A stretch of 16,656 bases of DNA from CAZONU01 sp965370045 (GTDB lineage: Bacteria > Planctomycetota > SZUA-567 > JAKLDR01): the NCBI GenBank assembly GCA_965370045.1, contig CBDUSI010000102.1, positions 1 through 16,656 of the forward strand. Reading direction: 5' to 3'. Of the stretch, positions 1-6,375 are shown piece after piece. The notes beneath the pieces were generated by a model. That model worked only from the letters and a program-made list of their open reading frames with translations. It ran no database searches and was not told the DNA's origin. Numbering within the stretch: position 1 is the first letter of the stretch; the number at the start of each line of letters is the position of its first letter. Position numbers and translations under genes: made by a program.

Positions 1-51
1 GCATCGCTCGGGAGCGCCTGTCGTCACGACGCCCCATTTTTCAACGGCCTG

Positions 52-177
52 CTAGGCGCCGGTGGAGGCGACGACCACGTCGTAGCCGTGCTCGACGAGC
101 AGCAGCCGCATGAAGACCCGCAGCTCCTCGCTGTCGTCGACAACCAGCACTCTCTTGCGCTGATTCTCCGCGTCCAT
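52..177 (-). pseudogene. Truncated response-regulator receiver domain (CheY-like), 41 codons
   Basis: Reading the minus strand from ATG at 177 gives 41 residues and a TAG at 54-52. The peptide begins MDAENQRKRVLVVDDSEELR and ends HGYDVVVASTGA. This is the beta1-alpha1-beta2 start of a receiver domain, with the acidic pair D14-D15 in VLVVDDS. A complete receiver has about 120 residues and a phospho-acceptor Asp near residue 55, and neither is present. The other two frames after the stop do not resume a receiver, so this is not a simple frameshift. It starts 8 nt after the stop of the CheD-like gene, with GGCGG as a ribosome site, so the two were probably co-transcribed. I read it as a receiver gene broken by a rearrangement or insertion. 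A functional micro-receiver is possible but unlikely. Confidence 0.65.
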
Positions 178-185
178 GATCCGCC

Positions 186-650
186 CTAGCAAGCTCCCTG
201 CTCGATCACGATCCGGCCCAGCCCGACGTCGAACTCCACGCGGCGGGTCGCCTCCCTGCCCCAGGAGTCCACCGCCAGGGAGATGCGGCTCGCGCCGCGT
301 ACCGCCAGCCTGGCCGGCCAGCCGTCACCGGCCTGCGCGCCCAGGGCGAATATCTCCAGCGCCTCGGGGTCGCAGCCCCGCCGCGCCAGGCGAGTGAGCA
401 GCGCCAGGCATGCCGCCGAGGTGCGCTCCTCGATGCTGCGCAGCGCCCCCCCGCCGGGCGCCAGGGCCAGCTTGGAGGCCGCCGCCAGCCGCCGGCCGCG
501 GTCGTAGATGATCATGCCCACCGATCCGCCCAGGAACATCTCCAGGACGCAGGAACCGTCGGCCACGACTATCTCGCCGTCAGCCACGCGATGAAAGCGA
601 ATGGTCTCGCCGCCCCTTTTCAACCTGCTGCGCACTTTCTCGTCCCCCAT
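186..650 (-). CDS. CheD-like chemoreceptor deamidase homologue, probably catalytically inactive
   Basis: The protein has 154 residues. Known CheD enzymes deamidate chemoreceptor glutamines and bind CheC. The fold signature is visible: GEIVVADG near residue 25, a glycine-rich LGGSVGMIIYD at 40-50, an IFALGA segment matching the family's AKIxGGA, and a C-terminal DSWGREATRRVEFDVGLGR matching the CheD ending DTGGNRxRxVxF. Aligned by eye to my recollection of Thermotoga CheD (Thr21, Cys27, His44), the three catalytic positions fall on Glu37, Ser43 and Lys60, so deamidase activity is not expected. The segment around the family's IGxRN helix also looks shortened. It is the first gene of a two-gene unit with a truncated receiver. 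A binding or regulatory role on a CheC/CheY-like partner is inference. The assignment rests on distant similarity. Confidence 0.55.
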   Translation of the reverse strand: MGDEKVRSRLKRGGETIRFHRVADGEIVVADGSCVLEMFLGGSVGMIIYDRGRRLAAASKLALAPGGGALRSIEERTSAACLALLTRLARRGCDPEALEIFALGAQAGDGWPARLAVRGASRISLAVDSWGREATRRVEFDVGLGRIVIEQGAC

Positions 651-680
651 ACTCCTCGCACTCCGACGCCTGTCCCGCAG

Positions 681-698
681 CCGCTGGAGCCGCTGGAG
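681..698. repeat. Two tandem copies of a 9-nt unit CCGCTGGAG
   Basis: Positions 681-689 and 690-698 are identical 9-mers, followed by a third partial CCGC. They lie in the leader between the putative -10 and the start of the CheD-like gene. They may simply be a slippage product in GC-rich DNA. Confidence 0.6.
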
Positions 699-705
699 CC
701 GCGGG

Positions 706-733
706 CTATTCTCGACCGAGTATTCACATGCAA
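706..733 (-). promoter_or_regulatory. Possible promoter for the CheD-like/receiver pair
   Basis: On the minus strand TTGCAT (733-728) and GAATAG (711-706) are separated by 16 nt, about 55 nt upstream of the start at 650. Both hexamers are only partial matches to sigma70 consensus. The rest of the 651-1086 intergenic stretch (436 nt) is more AT-rich than the coding DNA. It holds this element, the candidate plus-strand promoter at 1001-1028, and an isolated TATAAT at 946-951 with no acceptable -35. I see no further gene or RNA in it. Confidence 0.25.
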
Positions 734-1000
734 GCAGCGCGCCAGCCCGCCGGAAGAAACTCCCGGAAGCTGAAAAGGCCGCCTATCACGCGCATATACA
801 GTAACTTGGAAAATCTCGCACTATGCTCCCGGCGCCGCGGCACAAGCCTTCCAGAACAGCCCTGCTGCAAAGATTCTTTCTATCTATATGCGTAACACCC
901 CTGTTCGCGTGCCTTACGTTCAACGCCAAGAAACTTGCCAGTGTCTATAATTGATCCGTCTGGGGTGAGGCGCGAAGGGGACGCAAACTGACATTCCGTC

Positions 1001-1028
1001 TTGATTACCCATGGAACACGGCTACTAT
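1001..1028 (+). promoter_or_regulatory. Candidate sigma70-type promoter for the DUF3413-sulfatase gene
   Basis: TTGATT (1001-1006) and TACTAT (1023-1028) are separated by 16 nt. The predicted start of transcription is about 50 nt upstream of the TTG start codon at 1087. An alternative TATAAT at 946-951 matches the -10 consensus perfectly but lacks a recognisable -35 at 16-18 nt. Confidence 0.35.
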
Positions 1029-1086
1029 CTGAACCGCAAACTCCGGACTGCTGAAAGCGAACCGCGCCGGCCGAGGTTAAGCCAGG

Positions 1087-3033
1087 TTGACTGAAGAACA
1101 GAAGCCTTCCCCTCAAACGACGAAGACCGAACCGGCCGCCGAGCCGGTCGTCAGCCAGCGTCGCAAGGTACTCTCCGCCGCCTTCTGGCTCTTCGTTGCC
1201 AACTGCCTGGTCTCCTGGCTGCTGTGTCTCGGCTACCTGCGCTACACCGTCGCCGCGGACGACTTCTCCGCCCTGGGCTGGCTGCACTTCCCGCTGGCCT
1301 ACCTCGCGCACTTCGCGCTGCTGCACCTGGTCGTCTACGGCATCGCGGCCGCCCTGCTGGCCGCCTGCCCGCGCCGCTGGGCGCTGGCGGTCTTCTACGC
1401 GCTGGTCATGCCGGGGCTGCACCTGCTTCTCTTCATCGATGGGGTGGTCTTCACCAACTACCGCACGCACTTCAACGGGACCATCCTCAAAATGATGACC
1501 ACCCCCGGGGCCGGCGACCTCTTCGATTTCGCCGGCAGGGACTTCCTCAAGGTCGCGGGACTGATTCTGCTGCTCGCCGGGCTGGAGGTGGGCGCGGCCC
1601 TGGGCCTCTGGCGGCTGGTGACCAGGAAGCGCGCGCTGGCCGCCCGGTTTCCGCGCTACGCGCTCGTAACCGCCGCCGCCGTGGTGGCCGTCACCCTGTT
1701 CGAGAAGGGGCTGTATGCCTGGTCCGACGCGACCAGCCGGCGCGACGTGCTGGTCAACGCCCGGGTCATTCCCTTCTACCTGCCGGCCACCGCCAAGCAC
1801 TTCTTCCGCAAGTTAGGCGTGAAGGTCGACCGCCAGCACGGGTTCAGCACCAGCCTGGCGCTCAAGTACCCGCTTAATCCAGTGAGCGTCCCGGAGAAGC
1901 CGGCCGGCTACAACGTGCTGTGGATGGTCATCGACGGCTGGCGGTTCGACGCGCTGAGCCCTGAGGTCTCCCCGCGGCTCAGCAAGTTCTCGGAGCGCTG
2001 CCTGGTCGGCGAGCGCCACTACAGCAGCGGCAACTGCACCCGCTTCGGGATATTCGGCCTGTTCTACGGTCTGGACGGCTTCTACTGGCAGAGCTTCCTG
2101 GCAGAGCACCAGGGGCCGGTGATGGTCAAGCTCTTGAAGCAGATGGACTACGACTTCCTGATGATGGGTTCGGCCAACTTCAACAACCCCGAGTTCCTGC
2201 GAACCTGTTTCCAGGACCTGGACGAGAAGCAGGTGATCCACGGCAAGCAGCTCTTCCGGGGCAAGAACTACCTGCGCGACCTGGCCATGGTGGAGCGCTT
2301 CGGCGAGTTCCTCAAGAAGCGCGACGCGGAAAAGCCCTTCTTCTGCTTCATGTTCCTTGACGCGACGCACTCGCCCTACAAGTTCAAGGAGCTGCCCGGC
2401 TTCAAGCCGCCCTTCGCAGGCTACGATGAGGGCGTGCGCCACGAGAAGCTGGCCGGCGACCAGCGCGAGCGCCGGCAGGCTTTCGTCCGCTACAAGAACT
2501 CCGTGGCCTACGTCGACTTCATGCTCGGCGGGGCCCTGGAAGATCTGGAGAAGCGCGGGCTACTGGAAAAGACTATCGTAATGATCACCGGGGACCATGG
2601 CGAGGAGTTCGGCGAGAACGGCTTCTTCGGCCACAACGGGAGCTTCGACGACTACCAGGTAAAGACCCCGCTCATCTTCTACTACCCCGGGGTCAAGCCC
2701 GGGAGGATCAAGAAGCTCACCAGCCACCTCGACCTGGCGCCCACCACCCTGCGCCTGCTGGGCGTGAAGAGCCCCCCCGGCGACTACTGCCAGGGGCTGG
2801 ACCTCCTCGGCGAGAATCAGCGCTCCTACGTGGTGGCGACCAGCTACAGCCGGGCGGGAATCATCACCGGGGACGGTTACCGGCTGGCCTTCCCCTTCGA
2901 GTACTACCGGATCAGCACCGTGGACATCTTCGACCAGGACTACCGTGAGCCCGCCGACCGCAAGGCGCTGCTGAGGCGCCACGTGCCCAAGCTCGACGAG
3001 GTGCTCAAGGCCGCGGCGCGCTTCAAGAGATAG
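1087..3033 (+). CDS. Inner-membrane DUF3413 / sulfatase-fold protein (YejM/PbgA type)
   Basis: The protein has 648 residues. After a polar N-terminus it has about five hydrophobic helices (roughly 28-50, 66-93, 97-118, 153-177 and 188-206), then a large alkaline-phosphatase/sulfatase domain expected outside the membrane. Metal-site motifs are visible: D283 in VLWMVIDGWRFD, and D503-H504 in MITGDHGEEFGENGFFGHNG. The nucleophile region reads HYSSGNCTRFGIFGLFYGLD, with C317-T318-R319 where sulfatases carry C-x-P-x-R and phosphoethanolamine transferases a Thr. In Enterobacteria, YejM/PbgA is an LPS-sensing regulator of LpxC turnover. Whether this homologue is an enzyme or a sensor cannot be told. 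The start is TTG at 1087, because an in-frame TAA lies at 1078-1080 and no ATG follows for about 100 codons; GAGG at 1073-1076 serves as ribosome site. It converges on the EamA gene 15 nt beyond its stop, with no clear terminator between. Confidence 0.88.
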   Translation: MTEEQKPSPQTTKTEPAAEPVVSQRRKVLSAAFWLFVANCLVSWLLCLGYLRYTVAADDFSALGWLHFPLAYLAHFALLHLVVYGIAAALLAACPRRWALAVFYALVMPGLHLLLFIDGVVFTNYRTHFNGTILKMMTTPGAGDLFDFAGRDFLKVAGLILLLAGLEVGAALGLWRLVTRKRALAARFPRYALVTAAAVVAVTLFEKGLYAWSDATSRRDVLVNARVIPFYLPATAKHFFRKLGVKVDRQHGFSTSLALKYPLNPVSVPEKPAGYNVLWMVIDGWRFDALSPEVSPRLSKFSERCLVGERHYSSGNCTRFGIFGLFYGLDGFYWQSFLAEHQGPVMVKLLKQMDYDFLMMGSANFNNPEFLRTCFQDLDEKQVIHGKQLFRGKNYLRDLAMVERFGEFLKKRDAEKPFFCFMFLDATHSPYKFKELPGFKPPFAGYDEGVRHEKLAGDQRERRQAFVRYKNSVAYVDFMLGGALEDLEKRGLLEKTIVMITGDHGEEFGENGFFGHNGSFDDYQVKTPLIFYYPGVKPGRIKKLTSHLDLAPTTLRLLGVKSPPGDYCQGLDLLGENQRSYVVATSYSRAGIITGDGYRLAFPFEYYRISTVDIFDQDYREPADRKALLRRHVPKLDEVLKAAARFKR

Positions 3034-3048
3034 AGAGGGCGCGGGCGC

Positions 3049-4086
3049 CTAGCGCTTCTCGCGGGAAGCGGGCGGCGCTTCCTCCTCTTCCCGTACGTCG
3101 GGAACGACCGGCGTGCCCGGGGCGGCCCCGGACCTCCGGCGCTTCTTGAGGGCTACTAACAGGTTAGCGGCGAGCATCAGCCCCGCGCCGGCCAGGCCCC
3201 AGCTCCCCGGGAACTCCCCCCAGCCCAGCACCGCGACCGCGAAGACCCCCGTGAAAACCGGCACGCTGGTGTAGACCACCGCGGCCTCGCTGGGCCGCAC
3301 GTAGCGCTGGAAGACGTTCATTATGATCATGGCCCCGATGGTCGCGCAGACCACCAGGATCGAGAAGTAAAGCCAGAACCGGCCGCACTCTTCGCCGATT
3401 GCGGCGGCCCGCAGCGCTCCGGGGATCGAGGCCGGAGACATGACCAGGGCGACGGCCCAGCCGCACAGCGCGGTGATGGCGAAGCTGCCGGTGGTCAGCC
3501 GCGCGGGACCCAGCCGCTCGGAGCTCAGTCCGGTGTAGACGATCTGCACGGTGTAGGCCAGCACGCACAGGAAGGTCAGCACCACCCCCCAGCTCAAGCC
3601 CCACTCCTCGCCCTCGCCGGTGAGGGTCATCAGCGCGGCGCCGCCCAGCGCCAGGGCAACGCCCAGGCTCAGGCGCCAGGTCGGCCGCCGGCCCAGCAGG
3701 ATCCACTCGAAGGCCGGAGTGAAGCACACGCACAACCCGGTCACGAACCCGGAGAGCGTGGCCGGCACCGAGGCCAACCCGGCGGCCTGCACCAGGAAGC
3801 CAATGGCCATGGGCACCGCCACCCTGAGGAGCGCCCCGTACTCGCCGCGCCGCGGCAGGAAGCGCCGCGCCGGTTTCCAGAAGATCATCACCAGGGGCAG
3901 CGCGGCGCTGAAGCGCACCGCGGTGAGCAGCAGGCAGCCGAAGGGCGCGTCGCGCTCCAGGCCCGCCCCGATCGAGAGTATCCGGCCGCATATCTTCACG
4001 CTGGCGAAGCTGGTGGCCCACAGCACGCAGGCGGCAACCAGCGCCAGGATGGCGTAGAGATGTGAGACGCGCTGCGGCTGCTTCAT
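3049..4086 (-). CDS. EamA/DMT-family transporter
   Basis: The protein has 345 residues and about ten hydrophobic segments in two repeats, as in drug/metabolite transporter (EamA) proteins. Repeat 1 begins with LYAILALVAACVLWATSFASVK, containing the family-typical W-A-T-S-F sequence. Repeat 2 starts near WGLSWGVVLTFLCVLAYTVQIVY. The end of each repeat shows the expected pattern, for example LSLGVALALGGAALMTLTG and SWGLAGAGLMLAANLL. The C-terminus (about 35 residues, KKRRRSG then acidic EEEEAPP) is a charged cytoplasmic tail. Substrate cannot be inferred; the family exports amino acids, nucleotides, sugars and drugs. It lies 24 nt after the stop of the beta-helix gene on the same strand and is likely the last gene of that operon. 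No strong Shine-Dalgarno sequence precedes the ATG, which fits translation coupled to the upstream gene. Confidence 0.9.
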   Translation of the reverse strand: MKQPQRVSHLYAILALVAACVLWATSFASVKICGRILSIGAGLERDAPFGCLLLTAVRFSAALPLVMIFWKPARRFLPRRGEYGALLRVAVPMAIGFLVQAAGLASVPATLSGFVTGLCVCFTPAFEWILLGRRPTWRLSLGVALALGGAALMTLTGEGEEWGLSWGVVLTFLCVLAYTVQIVYTGLSSERLGPARLTTGSFAITALCGWAVALVMSPASIPGALRAAAIGEECGRFWLYFSILVVCATIGAMIIMNVFQRYVRPSEAAVVYTSVPVFTGVFAVAVLGWGEFPGSWGLAGAGLMLAANLLVALKKRRRSGAAPGTPVVPDVREEEEAPPASREKR

Positions 4087-4110
4087 GCGCCCGACGAGGC
4101 CAACCCGCGG

Positions 4111-4884
4111 CTACCTGGCCGCCGGCTTCGAAGGGCCCGGCTCGACCGGCACTCTGCCAGTGTATCCGCGATTGCGGCGCATGACGTTATTGGCCATCTC
4201 CAGGGCGTCCACTTTGTAGAAGTTCATGCCCTCGCCGTTGTCCTCGATGACGTTATCGCGAATCTTGACTCCCGCGCAGTCCCGCAGATAGAACGCGCAC
4301 CAGGAGTTCTTCCTGATCAGGCACTTCTGTACGCTGATCCCCTTGGACTCCTGCGCGTGCAGACCGATCGCGCCACAGCCGTTCAGTTCGGACTCGACGA
4401 TTGTGACCCCCGTGCTCTTCTTCAGGCGCAGGACGCTGCCGTGGCACTGATACTCGGTCAGGGGCTTCTTGTGCCGGAGGAGGGCGTTCGAGATGCGGAT
4501 GTTGGCGGAGTTCGTGATCGAGATCACGTCCGCGCTGGTGTCCACGCACAGTATCTGGGTGCCCTTCTCGCAAGCCAGAGTGAGGTCCTTGCGACCGTCG
4601 ATCTTGACGCTCTTCTTCGAGACGTAGCGCGCCCGCGGGACCTTTACGGTGTCTCCGTCCTTGGCCTGGTCGATCAACGACTGAAGGCTGACCGCGGAGT
4701 CCTTGAGCGGGACCGTGGCCTTCTTGGCGCCGGCCTCCAGCTTGCGAAGGCGTTTCCTGAGCTCCACCACCTCCCGCTCCAGCTTCTTGACGCGTTCTTC
4801 GGGCGGTCCCTTCTCACCCGCGAGCGCCGGAACGGCGGCGAACAACAGCATGATTCCGCAGACATACATACCGGCTCTGATCAT
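4111..4884 (-). CDS. Secreted coiled-coil plus right-handed parallel beta-helix protein
   Basis: The protein has 257 residues. A signal peptide covers about residues 1-22 (hydrophobic GIMLLFAAVPALA, cleavage likely after ALA). A short heptad-patterned coiled coil follows (about 29-52, EERVKKLEREVVELRKRLRK). From about residue 65 to 245 there are repeated turns of a parallel beta-helix, seen as recurring short strands with Asn/Asp-Gly turns: VISITNSANIRISNALLRH, GVTIVESELNGCGAIGLHA, GISVQKCLIRKNSWCAFYLR, GVKIRDNVIEDNGEGMNFYK. Such domains often bind or cleave polysaccharides, but I see no identifiable catalytic set and no enzyme activity should be assumed. AAGGAG lies 6 nt before the ATG. The nitroreductase stop is 53 nt upstream and EamA follows 24 nt downstream, so it is the middle gene of a likely operon. 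The coiled coil may mediate oligomerisation. Confidence 0.75.
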   Translation of the reverse strand: MIRAGMYVCGIMLLFAAVPALAGEKGPPEERVKKLEREVVELRKRLRKLEAGAKKATVPLKDSAVSLQSLIDQAKDGDTVKVPRARYVSKKSVKIDGRKDLTLACEKGTQILCVDTSADVISITNSANIRISNALLRHKKPLTEYQCHGSVLRLKKSTGVTIVESELNGCGAIGLHAQESKGISVQKCLIRKNSWCAFYLRDCAGVKIRDNVIEDNGEGMNFYKVDALEMANNVMRRNRGYTGRVPVEPGPSKPAAR

Positions 4885-4937
4885 GGCGGTCTCCTTATTC
4901 GATGAAGAGCTTCCCGGAATTCGGCGCGCGGCCGCGC

Positions 4938-5444
4938 TTACCAGCTCTCGAAGCTGACTATGTCCTCGAGCTTCTTGCGGCTCCTGGCCGCGGGCACCTC
5001 CGCGGGGTAGCCCAGGGGGGTCACCCCGACGACCAGCGCGTCTTCGGGGACGCCCAGTATCTTCCTGGTCTTCCCCTGGTCGAAGGCCCCCAGCCAGCAG
5101 GTGCCCAGCCCCTCGGCGACGGCGGCCAGGGTCACGTAGGCCAGGGGTATCGAGGTATCGACGATGCCCGCGTCCACCCCGCAGCTCATCACCCGGCTCG
5201 CCGTGGCGCAGAAGGCCAGGTAAACCGGCGCCTCGGCGACGAAGCTCTGGCCGTTGGCGGCCTCAGCCAGTTCGCCTATCTTGATCCTGTCTTTCACGAC
5301 GATGAAGCGCCACTCCTGGCGGTTGCAGGCGCTGGGCGCCAGCCGCGCGGCCTCCAGCACGCGCGCCAGCACGTCGTCGGGTATGGGTTTGTCCTTGTAA
5401 GCGCGCACCGAGCGCCGCGCCCTGATGGCCTCGTAAACGTCCAT
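4938..5444 (-). CDS. Nitroreductase-family FMN-dependent oxidoreductase
   Basis: The protein has 168 residues when started at ATG 5444. That start is chosen over an in-frame ATG at 5522 because GGAGG lies 6 nt before it and a near-consensus promoter lies between the two. Family motifs are present: the N-terminal RRSVRAY (residues 10-16) that contacts the FMN phosphate, LAPSACNRQEWRFIVV (35-50), EGLGTCWLGAFD near the middle, and the C-terminal LGYPAEVP followed by a basic segment. Members are homodimers that use FMN and NAD(P)H to reduce nitro groups, quinones or flavins; the physiological substrate here is unknown. The length is typical of the short, single-domain members. It heads a run with the beta-helix and EamA genes, with no obvious shared pathway. 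Confidence 0.88.
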   Translation of the reverse strand: MDVYEAIRARRSVRAYKDKPIPDDVLARVLEAARLAPSACNRQEWRFIVVKDRIKIGELAEAANGQSFVAEAPVYLAFCATASRVMSCGVDAGIVDTSIPLAYVTLAAVAEGLGTCWLGAFDQGKTRKILGVPEDALVVGVTPLGYPAEVPAARSRKKLEDIVSFESW

Positions 5445-5468
5445 GACCGCCTCCTTCTTCGCGGCCCG

Positions 5469-5497
5469 ATGATAAGCCGCGCGCGGGGGACAGTCAA
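5469..5497 (-). promoter_or_regulatory. Promoter of the nitroreductase gene
   Basis: On the minus strand TTGACT (5497-5492) and TATCAT (5474-5469) are separated by exactly 17 nt. The expected transcript starts near 5462, giving a leader of only about 18 nt that contains the GGAGG ribosome site before ATG 5444. This supports the shorter start of the nitroreductase. Confidence 0.65.
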
Positions 5498-5541
5498 GCC
5501 GGGCGCGCGCGGGAGGTTCCATAATACCCGGCGGATTGTAA

Positions 5542-5570
5542 TTGCGCCGCCCGGGAGGCCGGGCTACATT
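5542..5570 (+). promoter_or_regulatory. Candidate promoter of the small membrane protein gene
   Basis: TTGCGC (5542-5547) and TACATT (5565-5570) are separated by 17 nt, back to back with the nitroreductase promoter. The leader to ATG 5589 would be about 12 nt and consists mostly of the ribosome site. The -35 match is weak. Confidence 0.4.
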
Positions 5571-5588
5571 ACGGGGGGAGGGCCGCGT

Positions 5589-6191
5589 ATGTCGCGCCGA
5601 CGCCGCCAGGCCGAGCGGAGCGAAGAGGAACTGCGGGCGGCAGCTGAGGAAACGGGCATCGAGATCCTGGAGGAGGCTCCCGCTCGTTTCGCCGTGCGCA
5701 TTGCCCGCGGTCAGGCTAGCGCGCTACCCTACGTGGGTGCCGCGTTTGCGGGCCTCACGCTGGCGCTCACCGGCGGCTTGCTGCTGGGCAATCCCGAGGG
5801 CAGCGACCCCCTCCCACTGCACATCATTCTGCCCGTGCTGGGGTTCTTCTGGCTGATGCTCATCGGCGTCCTGCTCTTCGCCGTGCGCCAGCGCACCCTG
5901 ATCCAGACGGTGGAGGTCCGCGGCGACCGGGTGGAGTTCCACGCCCACAGCGCCCTGGGACGCAAGGAGAAGTGGCTGAGCGGCCCGGGCCTGAAGGTCG
6001 ACAGGCGCGTGGTCTACAACATGTACCGGCGCCGCCATGGCCCCCCGGTTTCGTTCTACCGGATACGAATCACCGGCCCGGAGGGACGCGTCAAGTTCGG
6101 GACCGGAATCCCGGACGACATCCAGCGGTGGCTGATGCGCAAGCTGACCAGGGCGATCAAGGCGGCGGCTTCGGACCGGCCCGGGCGCTAG
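5589..6191 (+). CDS. Small two-helix membrane protein of unknown function
   Basis: The protein has 200 residues when started at ATG 5589. A G-rich GGAGGG sequence lies 6 nt before that ATG; an in-frame ATG far upstream at 4902 overlaps the nitroreductase antisense and is rejected. The basic, charged N-terminus (MSRRRRQAERSEEELRAAAE) is followed by two hydrophobic helices (about 47-67 and 78-98) joined by a short loop. A soluble C-terminal half of alternating strands follows (TLIQTVEVRGDRVEFHAHS, FYRIRITGPEGRVKFG), ending in an amphipathic helix. The layout resembles bacterial PH-like membrane proteins, but I recognise no family. It is monocistronic, between its own promoter and a terminator hairpin at 6349. 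It is divergent from the nitroreductase gene. Confidence 0.75.
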   Translation: MSRRRRQAERSEEELRAAAEETGIEILEEAPARFAVRIARGQASALPYVGAAFAGLTLALTGGLLLGNPEGSDPLPLHIILPVLGFFWLMLIGVLLFAVRQRTLIQTVEVRGDRVEFHAHSALGRKEKWLSGPGLKVDRRVVYNMYRRRHGPPVSFYRIRITGPEGRVKFGTGIPDDIQRWLMRKLTRAIKAAASDRPGR

Positions 6192-6196
6192 TTTCC

Positions 6197-6223
6197 CTCA
6201 GCGCGCTCAGCGCGCTCAGCGCG
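6197..6223. repeat. Three perfect tandem copies of 9-nt CTCAGCGCG
   Basis: Copies lie at 6197-6205, 6206-6214 and 6215-6223, starting 5 nt after the stop codon of the preceding gene. Each unit junction contains the palindrome AGCGCGCT, so the array can form alternative short hairpins. It is probably a replication-slippage array. Confidence 0.85.
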
Positions 6224-6348
6224 TGGAGCAGGACAGGGAGGATGACGGTCCGCCGGCTGGGGGCGTCAACGGAGATTGCGCGCGGCCGGCGGAACGCGGG
6301 CGCCGGCCCCGCGCCCGGGAAGCTCCGGGACGATGAGCCGAGGGACAT

Positions 6349-6375
6349 GGAACGCCCGGTTCCTTATTATTTTCT
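6349..6375 (+). terminator. Rho-independent terminator after the small membrane protein gene
   Basis: GGAAC (6349-6353), loop GCCCG, GTTCC (6359-6363), then a T-rich tract TTATTATTTTC on the plus strand. The stem is short (5 bp) but perfect. The T tract overlaps the end of the convergent SPFH gene, whose TAA is at 6369-6367. It points the right way only for the plus strand. Confidence 0.5.

Noticed and set aside
946..951. Perfect TATAAT as -10 of the sulfatase gene
   Set aside because: No acceptable -35 at 16-18 nt upstream and an implied leader of about 130 nt; the 1001-1028 pair fits better, though this remains uncertain.
880..1800. 306-codon minus-strand open frame
   Set aside because: Composition (Gln/Gly/Glu-rich, low complexity) and overlap show it is the antisense shadow of the DUF3413-sulfatase gene and its leader.
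3053..3070. CGCTTC-N6-GAAGCG hairpin between the convergent sulfatase and EamA genes
   Set aside because: It lies inside the EamA coding sequence and has no T tract, so it is not a credible terminator.
4902..5588. Upstream extension of the small membrane protein to ATG 4902
   Set aside because: It runs antisense through the nitroreductase gene and across both promoters; ATG 5589 has a strong ribosome site.
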